This document shows positions 43,441 to 52,060 of a stretch of 60,640 nucleotides of DNA, piece by piece. This DNA comes from an uncultured Muribaculaceae bacterium (GTDB lineage Bacteria; Bacteroidota; Bacteroidia; Bacteroidales; Muribaculaceae). The notes beneath the pieces are model-generated. The model was not told the DNA's origin. It saw only the letters and a program-made list of their open reading frames with translations, and searched no databases. Numbering within the stretch: the stretch's first letter is position 1; every line of letters starts with the position of its first letter. Location: contig CAJTMM010000009.1 of NCBI GenBank assembly GCA_910577465.1, positions 1,592 to 62,231 of the forward strand, given 5' to 3'. The position numbers and the translations under genes are program-made.

Positions 43441-44301
43441 ATGAACATCGAAGTCGACGAAGGATCAGGGTTTTGTTTTGGGGTGACAGCAGCCATCAAT
43501 AAGGCAGAGGCCGAATTAGCCAGTTCCGAGCCATTATATTGCCTTGGCGACATAGTGCACAACAGCGATGAAGTGGAACGCCTGCGTGCCAAAGGTCTCA
43601 TCACCATAACACATGCCGACCTTGAAAATTTACACAATGTTAAAGTCCTGTTGCGCGCCCACGGTGAGCCACCATCCACCTACGAGACAGCCCGGCGCAA
43701 CAACATTGAGATTATCGATGCCACATGCCCGGTAGTGCTTCAGCTACAGCGACGTATCAAGGACACATACAGCAACCCTAATCCACCGCAAATAGTGATT
43801 TATGGCAAATCCGGACATGCGGAGGTAAACGGACTCGTCGGACAGACCGATGGGAAAGCCATCGTAATTGAGGACACCGACGGACTATCCGCCATAGATT
43901 TCACACGCCCCATATCATTGTACTCACAGACCACTAAATCCCTGGAAGGCTATCGCAGAATGAACGAGGAAATTCTTGCTCGCAGCACTAACCCCACCCG
44001 GGTACAATGCCATGACACTATATGCCGGCAAGTAGCCAACCGCGTTCAGCGATTGCAGCAATTTGCCGCATCACACAGCGTGGTACTGTTCGTCAGTGGC
44101 AAAAAGAGCAGCAACGGACGTGTCCTATACAGCCAATGCCGGTTGGCAAATGGCAATACCCACCTGATAGCCAATGCTTCGGAAATCGACCCGCAATGGT
44201 TCTCCGACGCGCAAAGCGTAGGTGTATGCGGAGCTACATCCACACCACGCTGGCTCATGGAACAGGTAAAAGAAGCTGTGCAACGAATCATCAACGAATA
44301 G
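43441..44301 (+). CDS. ispH: 4-hydroxy-3-methylbut-2-enyl diphosphate reductase
   Basis: Last enzyme of the MEP isoprenoid pathway, holding an oxygen-sensitive 4Fe-4S cluster. The three cluster cysteines are seen in GSGFCFGV, DATCPVVLQ and VGVCGATSTP; the substrate-contact motifs LLRAHGEPPSTYE and YGKSGHAEVNGLVGQT are intact. The sequence QTTKSLEGYR and QCHDTICRQVANR are also characteristic. Length (286) is normal. It lies in the porQ-cmk-ispH gene run. Confidence 0.96.
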   Translation: MNIEVDEGSGFCFGVTAAINKAEAELASSEPLYCLGDIVHNSDEVERLRAKGLITITHADLENLHNVKVLLRAHGEPPSTYETARRNNIEIIDATCPVVLQLQRRIKDTYSNPNPPQIVIYGKSGHAEVNGLVGQTDGKAIVIEDTDGLSAIDFTRPISLYSQTTKSLEGYRRMNEEILARSTNPTRVQCHDTICRQVANRVQRLQQFAASHSVVLFVSGKKSSNGRVLYSQCRLANGNTHLIANASEIDPQWFSDAQSVGVCGATSTPRWLMEQVKEAVQRIINE

Positions 44302-44322
44302 TAAAACACCCCGTCTCCCCTA

Positions 44323-44823
44323 ATGGACAGTTTTGTGGCTATCGATGTGGAAACCGCCAATAATCACCCCTCGAGTGTATGCGCAGTCGGGGCGGTGAAA
44401 GTCGAACATGGCATTATCGTCGACCGGTTTTATGAACTCGTGCACCCTACCCCAAACTACTATTTCCGCTATTTCACCGAAAGCATCCATGGCATAGGGC
44501 GCAAGGATACAGACAACGCCCCCACATTTGCCGACATACTGCCCAAACTGAAAACATTCATAGGCACACTGCCATTGGTGGCGCACAACAAACAGTTCGA
44601 CCAACGTTGCCTTATAAAGTCGGCACAAGCCTATGGAATGGAATTTCCCGACCTTCCATTTCACTGTACATTAGCCAAGGCAAGGTCAATAGTACCGAAA
44701 TCTTTATGCGGTTCGCACAGCCTGCCTTACTTAGCCGAATTCCTTGGCATACCGTTCAACGACCACCACAATGCCCTCGCCGATGCCGAAGCCTGCGCCA
44801 AAATTGCACTCACCATACTCTGA
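44323..44823 (+). CDS. DEDDh 3'-5' exonuclease (DNA polymerase III epsilon-like)
   Basis: A 166-residue stand-alone exonuclease domain. The acidic motifs are in order: VAIDVETANN (Exo I), LVAHNKQFDQRCL (Exo II) and FNDHHNALADAEACA (Exo III with the catalytic His). It lacks the polymerase-binding tail of DnaQ proper, so it is more likely a repair or maturation nuclease. It is 21 bases downstream of ispH and probably co-transcribed. Confidence 0.9.
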   Translation: MDSFVAIDVETANNHPSSVCAVGAVKVEHGIIVDRFYELVHPTPNYYFRYFTESIHGIGRKDTDNAPTFADILPKLKTFIGTLPLVAHNKQFDQRCLIKSAQAYGMEFPDLPFHCTLAKARSIVPKSLCGSHSLPYLAEFLGIPFNDHHNALADAEACAKIALTIL

Positions 44824-44841
44824 CACAATCATTCTACCGCA

Positions 44842-45168
44842 ATGATAAAACTAATCCACTCACTACTTGCATTAACGCTTCTGATTCTTACGGCATCATG
44901 TTCAGGCAACTCCGATACATCCGCCAACAACGAACCGTATATATCCCCCGCCGACTCTTCAGCATTTCTACTCGGACGCGACAATGCACGCGCCATGCTC
45001 ATTGAATGCCATACAACAAATGAAATCCGCGACCGCCTGTTGGAACTGAGGGCACGCCAGACATCCATCGAATCGCGCATTAGTGCATCTGCATCCCAAG
45101 CATACATCCATGGCATACGCTCCTACCTCACCGAATCAGGCGACACCCTCGCACAAACTCTATTCTAA
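44842..45168 (+). CDS. Small lipoprotein, uncharacterised
   Basis: A 108-residue protein with a lipoprotein signal (LIHSLLALTLLILTASCSGN) and a helical mature part (SSAFLLGRDNARAMLIECHT, then IRDRLLELRARQTSIESRIS) that could form a short coiled coil. No family is recognised. It lies 18 bases after the exonuclease gene and ends the plus-strand run that starts at porQ. Confidence 0.75.
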   Translation: MIKLIHSLLALTLLILTASCSGNSDTSANNEPYISPADSSAFLLGRDNARAMLIECHTTNEIRDRLLELRARQTSIESRISASASQAYIHGIRSYLTESGDTLAQTLF

Positions 45169-45250
45169 AAAAATAGTTCTCCATTGCCCTGACCCACACA
45201 CACTTCAATCACATTACGCAAATTTATGCTCAAAAAACCGGCGTCAACGC

Positions 45251-45281
45251 TTGGAATTGTAAAATAAATGCCATACCTTTG
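45251..45281 (+). promoter_or_regulatory. Promoter of tRNA-Cys
   Basis: TTG (45251-45253), a 20-base spacer and TACCTTTG (45274-45281) match the Bacteroidetes consensus. Confidence 0.75.
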
Positions 45282-45298
45282 CACTCACTAATCACAAT

Positions 45299-45372
45299 GG
45301 TGCCTTGGCCGAGTGGTTAGGCACCGGTCTGCAAAACCGTTTACAGCAGTTCGATTCTGCTAGGCACCTCCA
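45299..45372 (+). tRNA. tRNA-Cys (anticodon GCA)
   Basis: Acceptor stem GGTGCCT with AGGCACC, D-loop GCCGAGTGGTTAGGC, anticodon loop CTGCAAA (anticodon GCA), T-loop GTTCGATTC, discriminator T and an encoded CCA (45370-45372). The discriminator U is the Cys identity base. Confidence 0.95.
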
Positions 45373-45378
45373 CCACAG

Positions 45379-45415
45379 CGACGCATCCGACTCATAGAGC
45401 CGGATGCGTCGTTTT
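45379..45415 (+). terminator. Terminator after tRNA-Cys
   Basis: CGACGCATCCG (45379-45389) and its complement (45401-45411) form an 11-bp stem followed by TTTT. Confidence 0.88.
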
Positions 45416-45448
45416 ATTCTACCGCCGTATCACACACCATACACATAC

Positions 45449-45952
45449 CTATGTAGACTGGCAGCCACAGATGGCAATGCAACTTCTGCTCATCAACATC
45501 AAAGGCACCTCCGGCAGATGCGGAGCGTATGGCGGCTGTATATACTCAAAGTCGGGATGTGACATAAATCCACAACGTTCATAAAAACCAATCCGTCGAT
45601 CAGCCATATCATTGGCTCCGGCAAGCTCAACCTCCAGTACTACCGGCCTATCAATCTGCTCCACAAATTTACGTATAGCGTCCGAACCTACCCCTCCGCC
45701 ACGCACCGACGCATCAACGGCAAAATGTTCCACATATACAAACTCCTCGAAACGCCACCATGTTATGAATCCGACCGCCACGCCATCACCCATTTCAATC
45801 ACACTGATATTCAACGGACTATCCACATCATCAATACGGGAGAGCAAATCAGCCCAATCCCTACGCTCCTCCACCGGAAATGACTCGAAATATATCTCAC
45901 ATAGTCTTTGCGGCAACCGGGACGAAAACTTGACATCAACTAATCTTATCAT
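45449..45952 (-). CDS. GNAT family N-acetyltransferase
   Basis: A 167-residue acetyl-CoA-dependent transferase. The fold is visible in IYFESFPVEERRDWADLLSR, the strand VYVEHFAVDASVRGGGVGSD with the acetyl-CoA loop (RGGGVGS), and RRIGFYERCGFMSHP near the end. The substrate is unknown. Its start overlaps the VanZ-like stop by four bases, so the two are translated from the same message, and the pair is read from the promoter at 46359. Confidence 0.88.
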   Translation of the reverse strand: MIRLVDVKFSSRLPQRLCEIYFESFPVEERRDWADLLSRIDDVDSPLNISVIEMGDGVAVGFITWWRFEEFVYVEHFAVDASVRGGGVGSDAIRKFVEQIDRPVVLEVELAGANDMADRRIGFYERCGFMSHPDFEYIQPPYAPHLPEVPLMLMSRSCIAICGCQST

Positions 45953-46350
45953 CTTGCTCTAACTAAATATTTTACAACCCGCCATAACAATAATGGCAAT
46001 ACCACGGCTCCGGCAACATCGGCTAACCAATCCGCCACATCTCCGCTACGCCCCATTCCCATATACTTTTGCAACACCTCTATAATGCATCCGAATGCCG
46101 ATGCCACAACCACAGATATTGCATATCGGCACATCGACACATTATGACTTCTGCGGCTCGCATCCCACAATATAGTTACGGCAAGCACCCCGAACATCAC
46201 CGCATGTACCACCTTATCGGCATTGGCAAACATCGGTACATCCGGCACCGAATCCCCGGGCATCAAGGTCAATGCCGTTATAGCCAACACGACTACACCC
46301 GACATAAAATAGACCGGAAGCCTATTTAACAATATCAACATTCTATTCAT
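45949..46350 (-). CDS. VanZ-like membrane protein
   Basis: A 133-residue protein with four membrane helices (FMSGVVVLAITALTLMPGDS; KVVHAVMFGVLAVTILWDAS; YAISVVVASAFGCIIEVLQK; VAGAVVLPLLLWRVVKYLV). The ADKVVHAVMF and CIIEVLQKYM segments are typical of VanZ-like proteins, whose prototype gives low-level teicoplanin resistance in enterococci; most members have no known function and resistance should not be inferred. ATG 46350 or 46341 may be the start; the promoter is so close that the message may be leaderless. Confidence 0.88.
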   Translation of the reverse strand: MNRMLILLNRLPVYFMSGVVVLAITALTLMPGDSVPDVPMFANADKVVHAVMFGVLAVTILWDASRRSHNVSMCRYAISVVVASAFGCIIEVLQKYMGMGRSGDVADWLADVAGAVVLPLLLWRVVKYLVRAR

Positions 46351-46358
46351 ATCACCGG

Positions 46359-46390
46359 CAAAGATACGGATAAGTCAAGAGTGATACCAA
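46359..46390 (-). promoter_or_regulatory. Promoter of the VanZ-GNAT operon
   Basis: On the minus strand TTG (46390-46388), a 21-base spacer and TATCTTTG (46366-46359) match the consensus. The -7 element ends only eight bases before the ATG at 46350. Confidence 0.65.
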
Positions 46391-46551
46391 ATAAATTTGG
46401 CATTACAGAGCCGCAAATATGCAAGATGCAGCTGAAGATAGCCGTTATCCGGTCATCAAACCTTATCATCCCCCAATCGTTACATATATATCAGGAATTA
46501 TAGGTTACTTTGTGACCGAATCACATTTACATTATCCCAACGCTAACATCA

Positions 46552-47943
46552 ATGAACAATATCAACGTATCGGCGAAGGCTATTGGCGGAAAACTGAAAG
46601 GAATCCGCGGACAGATTATCACCTTTAAGACCGACCCATTCACACATAGCGCACATCAATGCTACGACTATCTCCCCGACGGTCTTATTGTGATGCAAAA
46701 CGGCACCATAACCGATGTCGGCAACTATACCGATGTCATCACTCGCCATCCCCTGCTCAGCGACATAGACACATACACCGATGCCGTCATAACCCCGGGA
46801 TTCATCGATTGCCACACGCACTATGTCCAGAGTCCAATGATAGGCTCATTCGGCGACACATTGCTTGACTGGCTCAACCAATACACTTTTCCTACCGAAT
46901 CCCGATTCATCGACAAGGATTTTGCGGCCATATCGGCACGTATGTTCTTTAGACAACTCTTGGAACATGGCACAACCACAGCCAATGTCTTTGCCACCAC
47001 ATTCGAGACATCCGTCGATGCATTCTTTGAGGAAAGCATGCGTTACGACACCCGCATGATTTCAGGCAAAGTACTACAGGACCGCAACCTCCCCGACTCA
47101 TTAAAAGACACTTCAGCCGAAGAATCGATATCGCTCAGCGAACAGCTCCTCAATAAATGGCACCACCGTGGTCGACAGCTATACGCCGTGGCACCACGCT
47201 TCGCACCAACATCCACCCCACTCCAGCTTAAACTGGCAGGGGAATTATACCAACGTTACTTGCCGCAAGGCATATACATGCACACCCACCTCGATGAAGC
47301 ACACAACGAAATCGAATGGGTTCGCCGGCTTTTCCCTGAACGGACCAGCTACACCGATGTATACGACCATTACGGACTTCTTGGCCCCACCTCCGTTATG
47401 GCACACTGCTGCATAGTCTCTGATGAGGAATGGCAGATACTTCACGACCGCGGTTGCACCGTGGCACATTGTCCATCGTCAAACCTCTTTCTCGGCGACG
47501 GCCGATTCAAATACTGGGATGCGATTCAGCAATCCCGCCCCGTGAACTTCGGCATTGGCACTGACGTGGGAGCAGGCACCAATTTCTCAATCCCACGGCA
47601 ACTTGGCGAAGCCTATAAAGTGGCAATGCTGCACGACCACAGCTTAGATGCCATCCAGAGCCTCTACCTCGCCACAAAAGGTGGTGCCACAGCACTTCAC
47701 CTCCAGCACCTCATTGGCTCCATAGCACCAGGTTACGAGGCCGACATCGCAGTCATCGACTTAAAGCCATCGGAATTTGCCGAATGGCGTTTAAGCTTCT
47801 CCGAATCCATATTCGACAAACTATTTGTGTTATTTACCCTCGGTCTCGACAATATCAACAAAGCCACCTACGTGGCAGGACGAAAAGTATTCGACCGTTC
47901 ACGCGAGCACACCCACCTATACGCTACCCAACTGCAATATTAA
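46552..47943 (+). CDS. guaD: Guanine deaminase
   Basis: A 463-residue amidohydrolase that turns guanine into xanthine and ammonia. The metal-binding HxH is in PGFIDCHTHYVQSPMIGSFG; further ligands are in YMHTHLDEAHNEI, VMAHCCIVSDEEW and the Asp of GIGTDVGAGTNFSI. The sequence APRFAPTS and CPSSNLFLGDG are characteristic of the guanine deaminase branch. The N-terminal beta sandwich carries GQIITFKTDPF. It precedes two Na+ symporter genes but has its own unit; no purine transporter is next to it. Confidence 0.93.
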   Translation: MNNINVSAKAIGGKLKGIRGQIITFKTDPFTHSAHQCYDYLPDGLIVMQNGTITDVGNYTDVITRHPLLSDIDTYTDAVITPGFIDCHTHYVQSPMIGSFGDTLLDWLNQYTFPTESRFIDKDFAAISARMFFRQLLEHGTTTANVFATTFETSVDAFFEESMRYDTRMISGKVLQDRNLPDSLKDTSAEESISLSEQLLNKWHHRGRQLYAVAPRFAPTSTPLQLKLAGELYQRYLPQGIYMHTHLDEAHNEIEWVRRLFPERTSYTDVYDHYGLLGPTSVMAHCCIVSDEEWQILHDRGCTVAHCPSSNLFLGDGRFKYWDAIQQSRPVNFGIGTDVGAGTNFSIPRQLGEAYKVAMLHDHSLDAIQSLYLATKGGATALHLQHLIGSIAPGYEADIAVIDLKPSEFAEWRLSFSESIFDKLFVLFTLGLDNINKATYVAGRKVFDRSREHTHLYATQLQY

Positions 47944-47986
47944 AGCAAAAACCGCATAATTACTTTAATATTGTAAGTAAAATGTG

Positions 47987-47994
47987 TATTTTTG
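47987..47994 (+). promoter_or_regulatory. -7 element of the first NSS transporter gene
   Basis: TATTTTTG matches TAnnTTTG, 28 bases before the ATG at 48023. No -33 TTG is at the proper distance. Confidence 0.45.
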
Positions 47995-48022
47995 CAAACA
48001 TTTATCAGTTACCACACATCTA

Positions 48023-49393
48023 ATGTCGAAAAAAGTACAGTTTACATCCAAGATAGGAATGATTGCCGCCACCGTAGGTTCTGCAGTAGGTTTAGGCAAC
48101 GTATGGCGTTTCCCTGCCGAGGCACAGGCAAATGGTGGAGCCGCATTCCTCATAGTCTACATAGCATGCGTATGTCTTTTGGGCATACCTGTCATGGTTA
48201 GCGAATTTGCCCTTGGACGCGCCGGGCGCAGCGATTCCGTCGGAGCGTTCAAAAACCTCGGAGCTTCCCGCCCATGGTGGGGAGTAGGCATTCTCGCCAT
48301 TACGGCAAGCTACCTAATCCTATGCTTTTATATGGTAGTGGCTGGATGGACATTTGAATACCTGTGGCAATCCATATCCGGAGGATTGTTTCAACCCATA
48401 TCCGATAACGTGTCACAGACTCTCAACTCTCATTACACTAACAAGATGAACTCATTCATCACCGAGAGTGTCAACCCGCTCATCAACACCTACGCAATGA
48501 TTCTCATAAATCTTGCCGTGCTTATAGCAGGAGTGCAGAAAGGCATCGAACGCCTGTCCAACATCCTCATGCCGTTGTTATTTCTCATTCTACTGATATT
48601 TATAGGAGTTAGCTGTTCTCTACCCAAAGCATCCGAAGGGCTCATGTTCTTTCTTAGCCCGAATTTTTCCAAGCTCACCCCCTCGGTTGTTCTCAATGCT
48701 TTAGGACAGGCTTTCTTCTCTTTAAGCTTGGGTATGGGCATACTCATCACGTATTCATCCTATTTCCCAAAAAACACCAATCTCACCCGTACCGCCGTCA
48801 CCGTTTCGCTGCTCGACCTCCTGGTAGCAGTGATGATGGGTCTCATCATATTCCCCGCGGTAATGTCATTTGACCTCACTGGCGAAGGGCTGCGCGGTGC
48901 CACACTTGTATTCGTCACACTTCCTGAGGTTTTCGCACAGATACCGGGCACGCAGCTATGGGCCATACTATTCTTCCTGCTGCTCACTGTAGCCGCTCTC
49001 ACCTCCACCATATCCATTGCCGAAGTATCAGTCGCCTTCATATCCGACCGTTTCGGTCTGCGCCGGTGGAAATCATGTCTCATCGTACTCGCTCCGCTGT
49101 TTCTGTTCAGTTCCGTATGCTCGCTTTCATTAGGCTCCTGGAGCCACATACAGATTGCCGGATTGAACATATTCGATTTACTGGACACCGTAGCCACCAA
49201 CATCATGCTACCCGTCGGTTCCATATTCCTCTGCATCTACATGGGATGGATAGCGCCTAAAGGGATGTTCCGCAGCCAGATGACCAACGGTGGCTCCATA
49301 CGGTCACGGCTTTTCACTCCTATTCTGTTCATAGTCCGATACATAGCTCCGGTTCTTATCGCATGCGTGCTGATTTCCTCATTCATCAAATAG
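48023..49393 (+). CDS. Sodium-dependent amino acid transporter (NSS/SNF family), first copy
   Basis: A neurotransmitter:sodium symporter homologue of about 456 residues with eleven or twelve membrane helices. ATG 48023 is preferred to an earlier in-frame start. The Na+/substrate site in the first helix is clear: AATVGSAVGLGNVWRFPAEA. Other family blocks are KGIERLSNILMPLLF and GQAFFSLSLGMGILITYSSY. It probably imports an amino acid with Na+. A close paralogue lies 350 bases downstream, with a small membrane protein between. Confidence 0.93.
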   Translation: MSKKVQFTSKIGMIAATVGSAVGLGNVWRFPAEAQANGGAAFLIVYIACVCLLGIPVMVSEFALGRAGRSDSVGAFKNLGASRPWWGVGILAITASYLILCFYMVVAGWTFEYLWQSISGGLFQPISDNVSQTLNSHYTNKMNSFITESVNPLINTYAMILINLAVLIAGVQKGIERLSNILMPLLFLILLIFIGVSCSLPKASEGLMFFLSPNFSKLTPSVVLNALGQAFFSLSLGMGILITYSSYFPKNTNLTRTAVTVSLLDLLVAVMMGLIIFPAVMSFDLTGEGLRGATLVFVTLPEVFAQIPGTQLWAILFFLLLTVAALTSTISIAEVSVAFISDRFGLRRWKSCLIVLAPLFLFSSVCSLSLGSWSHIQIAGLNIFDLLDTVATNIMLPVGSIFLCIYMGWIAPKGMFRSQMTNGGSIRSRLFTPILFIVRYIAPVLIACVLISSFIK

Positions 49394-49433
49394 GACTCCG
49401 CCCATTCCTTACCCATTGATAAACCATTAACGC

Positions 49434-49721
49434 ATGTCATATTTCACTACCGGCGAACGCCGCGGCACAATATTGCTGATAATCATCATTGCCATTATCA
49501 TATTGGCGATGGCAATACATAGCGGGCTATTCCATAGTTCCGCCAACCGGCACTCATCAATCCCATCTGACATTCAATACACCGACACTATTGTCTCTAA
49601 CACCACCGACAGCGTCAAGGACATAAAGTCCACGACACGCAAAACTAAGAAGAAATCCGCCGAATCCCATAAACGCCAATCCGGACCACAGTCACGCGAC
49701 TACCTGTCCGAACCAGTCTGA
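49434..49721 (+). CDS. Small single-pass membrane protein between two NSS genes
   Basis: A 95-residue protein with one membrane helix near the N-terminus (ILLIIIIAIIILAMAIHSG) followed by a polar Ser/Thr/Lys-rich tail (DSVKDIKSTTRKTKKKSAES). No named family. The gene is 40 bases after the first transporter gene and 20 bases before the second, so it is probably expressed with both. Similar tails occur in small Bacteroidetes proteins of unknown role. A part in the transporter complex is only a guess. Confidence 0.72.
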   Translation: MSYFTTGERRGTILLIIIIAIIILAMAIHSGLFHSSANRHSSIPSDIQYTDTIVSNTTDSVKDIKSTTRKTKKKSAESHKRQSGPQSRDYLSEPV

Positions 49722-49741
49722 TTCCAACCCACCGCTAACTT

Positions 49742-51103
49742 ATGTCAAAAACAAACGATACCACCCGTGCTATATTCACGACCCGCATTGGAGCCGTAGC
49801 CACCGCAGTCGGCTCAGCCGTAGGACTCGGCAATATCTGGCGATTCCCGTTCGAAGCCGGGTCACACGGCGGAGGTGCATTCATGGCATGCTATCTCGTT
49901 TTCATTATTGCTCTCGGCATTCCGGTAATCTGCGCTGAATTTATCTTAGGACGTCACACACGCTCCAACGAGCCCCGAGCCTTCCGCACACTCGCGCCAG
50001 GCACACCATGGCATCTGGTAGGCTACATCGGCATACTCGCATCCATACTCATTCTGAGTTTCTATTCGGTGGTGGCAGGATGGACGCTTGAATACCTCAC
50101 GGCTTCATTTTCCATGTTCACAAACGATATGGACACCGCCGACTACCACACCCGGTTCGGTCAATTCATCAGCGGCAACTGGCGACCGGTAATATGGACC
50201 GTCACGTTCCTCGCCATAAACTTCCTGATACTGCTGCGTGGAGTTCAGAAAGGCATCGAGAGATTATCCAACATACTCATGCCCGTAATGTTTCTGCTGC
50301 TTGTGATATTCTGTGTCAATTCACTGCTGATGCCCAAGGCGTCCGAAGGACTATACTTCCTGTTCCATCCCGATTTCTCACAAATCACTCCATCCGTACT
50401 ACTCGGAGCCATGGGACAAGCGTTCTTTTCACTCAGCATTGGACTTGGATGCATGATGACCTACGGCTCATACTTCTCCCCGCGCACCAACCTGCTGCGG
50501 TGCGCATCCGTTACCGCCATCCTCGACACCGGCGTAGCTATTCTTGCAGGCATTATCATCTTCCCTGCAGTATTCTCTTTCGGCATATCCCCGGAAAGTG
50601 GACCCACCCTTGTTTTCGAAGTATTTCCCACCATATTCTCCCAACTTCATGGCGGAATGTTCTGGTCCATACTGTTCTTCTTTCTGCTATTTCTCGCATC
50701 GCTTACCTCCACCATATCCATGAGCGAGATTTCCATCACATATTTCATGGAAGAATACCGGCTATCACGTCTGCGCGCCACCATGCTCACCATCGGCATA
50801 GCCACCATGCTCGGGCTCCTGTGTGCCCTAAGCTTCGGACCTCTGCGGCACTTCACAGTATGCGGCATGACCATATTCAATCTTTTTGACTATCTGTCCT
50901 CCAACATATTGCTGCCATTAGGAGGTATGCTTATATCCATATTCGCCGGATGGATTATCGACAAGCACATCATCAGCACACAGTTATCCGAAAGTCCCGC
51001 ATCACATCCATCACGGTGGATACGCCCGGTCATTTTCTGCTTACGCTACGTGGCTCCGGTCGGAATAGCACTCATTTTCATGAATTCCATAGGTATTATC
51101 TGA
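49742..51103 (+). CDS. Sodium-dependent amino acid transporter (NSS/SNF family), second copy
   Basis: A 453-residue paralogue of the transporter at 48023, sharing the first-helix Na+ site (TAVGSAVGLGNIWRFPFEAG), KGIERLSNILMPVMFLLLVI and GQAFFSLSIGLGCMMTYGSY. The C-terminus differs most. The two probably arose by tandem duplication and diverged in substrate. The product would import an amino acid with Na+. Downstream is folP with its own promoter-like sequence. Confidence 0.93.
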   Translation: MSKTNDTTRAIFTTRIGAVATAVGSAVGLGNIWRFPFEAGSHGGGAFMACYLVFIIALGIPVICAEFILGRHTRSNEPRAFRTLAPGTPWHLVGYIGILASILILSFYSVVAGWTLEYLTASFSMFTNDMDTADYHTRFGQFISGNWRPVIWTVTFLAINFLILLRGVQKGIERLSNILMPVMFLLLVIFCVNSLLMPKASEGLYFLFHPDFSQITPSVLLGAMGQAFFSLSIGLGCMMTYGSYFSPRTNLLRCASVTAILDTGVAILAGIIIFPAVFSFGISPESGPTLVFEVFPTIFSQLHGGMFWSILFFFLLFLASLTSTISMSEISITYFMEEYRLSRLRATMLTIGIATMLGLLCALSFGPLRHFTVCGMTIFNLFDYLSSNILLPLGGMLISIFAGWIIDKHIISTQLSESPASHPSRWIRPVIFCLRYVAPVGIALIFMNSIGII

Positions 51104-51120
51104 TAGCTCGCCCTATTTTA

Positions 51121-51152
51121 TTTGCTCATCACGCGATTTGTGAGTAAATTCG
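51121..51152 (+). promoter_or_regulatory. Probable promoter of folP-cdaA
   Basis: TTTG (51121-51124), a 20-base spacer and TAAATTCG (51145-51152), one mismatch from TAnnTTTG. Confidence 0.45.
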
Positions 51153-51187
51153 CACATCGCTAACAGTCATTGACCATACACCCGCCT

Positions 51188-52045
51188 ATGGCGAACGATT
51201 TCGAACCATTCTCACTCAATATACACGGACGCCTGCTACAGATTGAGCGGCCGCAGATTATGGGTATCATCAACGTTACCCCCGACTCTTTCTACAGCGG
51301 CTCGCGCACACCCTCACCCCACGACATACAGCAGCGGGTGCGGCAGATGATTGCCGACGGCGCCGATATGATAGACCTGGGCGCATATTCCTCACGTCCC
51401 GGAGCCGATGACGTATCCCCCGACGAGGAACTGCGCCGTCTCGAAATAGGCATGGAGACCCTCCGCAGCGTAGCCCCGGATATACCGGTATCAATCGACA
51501 CATTCCGCGCATCTGTAGCGCGCAGGGCTATCAGGGACTTGGGAGCCGACATAATCAACGACATATCCGGTGGCTCTATCGACCCCGATATGCTTGAGAC
51601 CGTGGCAGACCTACATGTGCCATACATACTCATGCACATGCGCGGCACTCCCGCCGACATGCAGCAACACACCGACTATGCCTGCGTCACCACCGACGTC
51701 GTAGCTGAACTCTCGCGCACACTTGCCACCCTCGAAGCTCTCGGCGTACCCGATGTCATCATCGACCCCGGCTTTGGATTCAGCAAGACACTTGAGCAGA
51801 ACTATCGTATGCTGCACGACCTCGAACATTTCCGCAACATATTTCACCGCCCGGTACTCGTGGGCATTTCACGCAAATCCATGATTACCCGTGCACTCGG
51901 CATAACTCCTGCCGAAGCCCTCAACGGCACCACCGTGCTCAATACCATAGCACTCCTCAAAGGCGCGTCCATACTGCGTGTCCACGACGTACGCGCGGCA
52001 CGCGAAGCCCTTACACTTACTCAACTCACAGCCAATCCCTCATAA
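51188..52045 (+). CDS. folP: Dihydropteroate synthase
   Basis: Joins p-aminobenzoate to the pterin in folate synthesis; the sulfonamide target. Both signatures are present: IMGIINVTPDSFYSGSR and ADMIDLGAYSSRPGADDVSP, with the substrate-binding VIIDPGFGFSKTLEQNY and LVGISRKSMI. ATG 51188 is chosen; a TTG at 51170 in frame is less likely. Length of about 285 is normal. The order folP-cdaA, 15 bases apart, is common in Bacteroidetes. Confidence 0.95.
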   Translation: MANDFEPFSLNIHGRLLQIERPQIMGIINVTPDSFYSGSRTPSPHDIQQRVRQMIADGADMIDLGAYSSRPGADDVSPDEELRRLEIGMETLRSVAPDIPVSIDTFRASVARRAIRDLGADIINDISGGSIDPDMLETVADLHVPYILMHMRGTPADMQQHTDYACVTTDVVAELSRTLATLEALGVPDVIIDPGFGFSKTLEQNYRMLHDLEHFRNIFHRPVLVGISRKSMITRALGITPAEALNGTTVLNTIALLKGASILRVHDVRAAREALTLTQLTANPS

Positions 52046-52060
52046 TATACATTCTCTCTT

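Noticed and set aside
45949..46350. VanZ-like gene as glycopeptide resistance
   Set aside because: Only the generic membrane family is recognised, with no vanHAX genes; most members have no resistance role.
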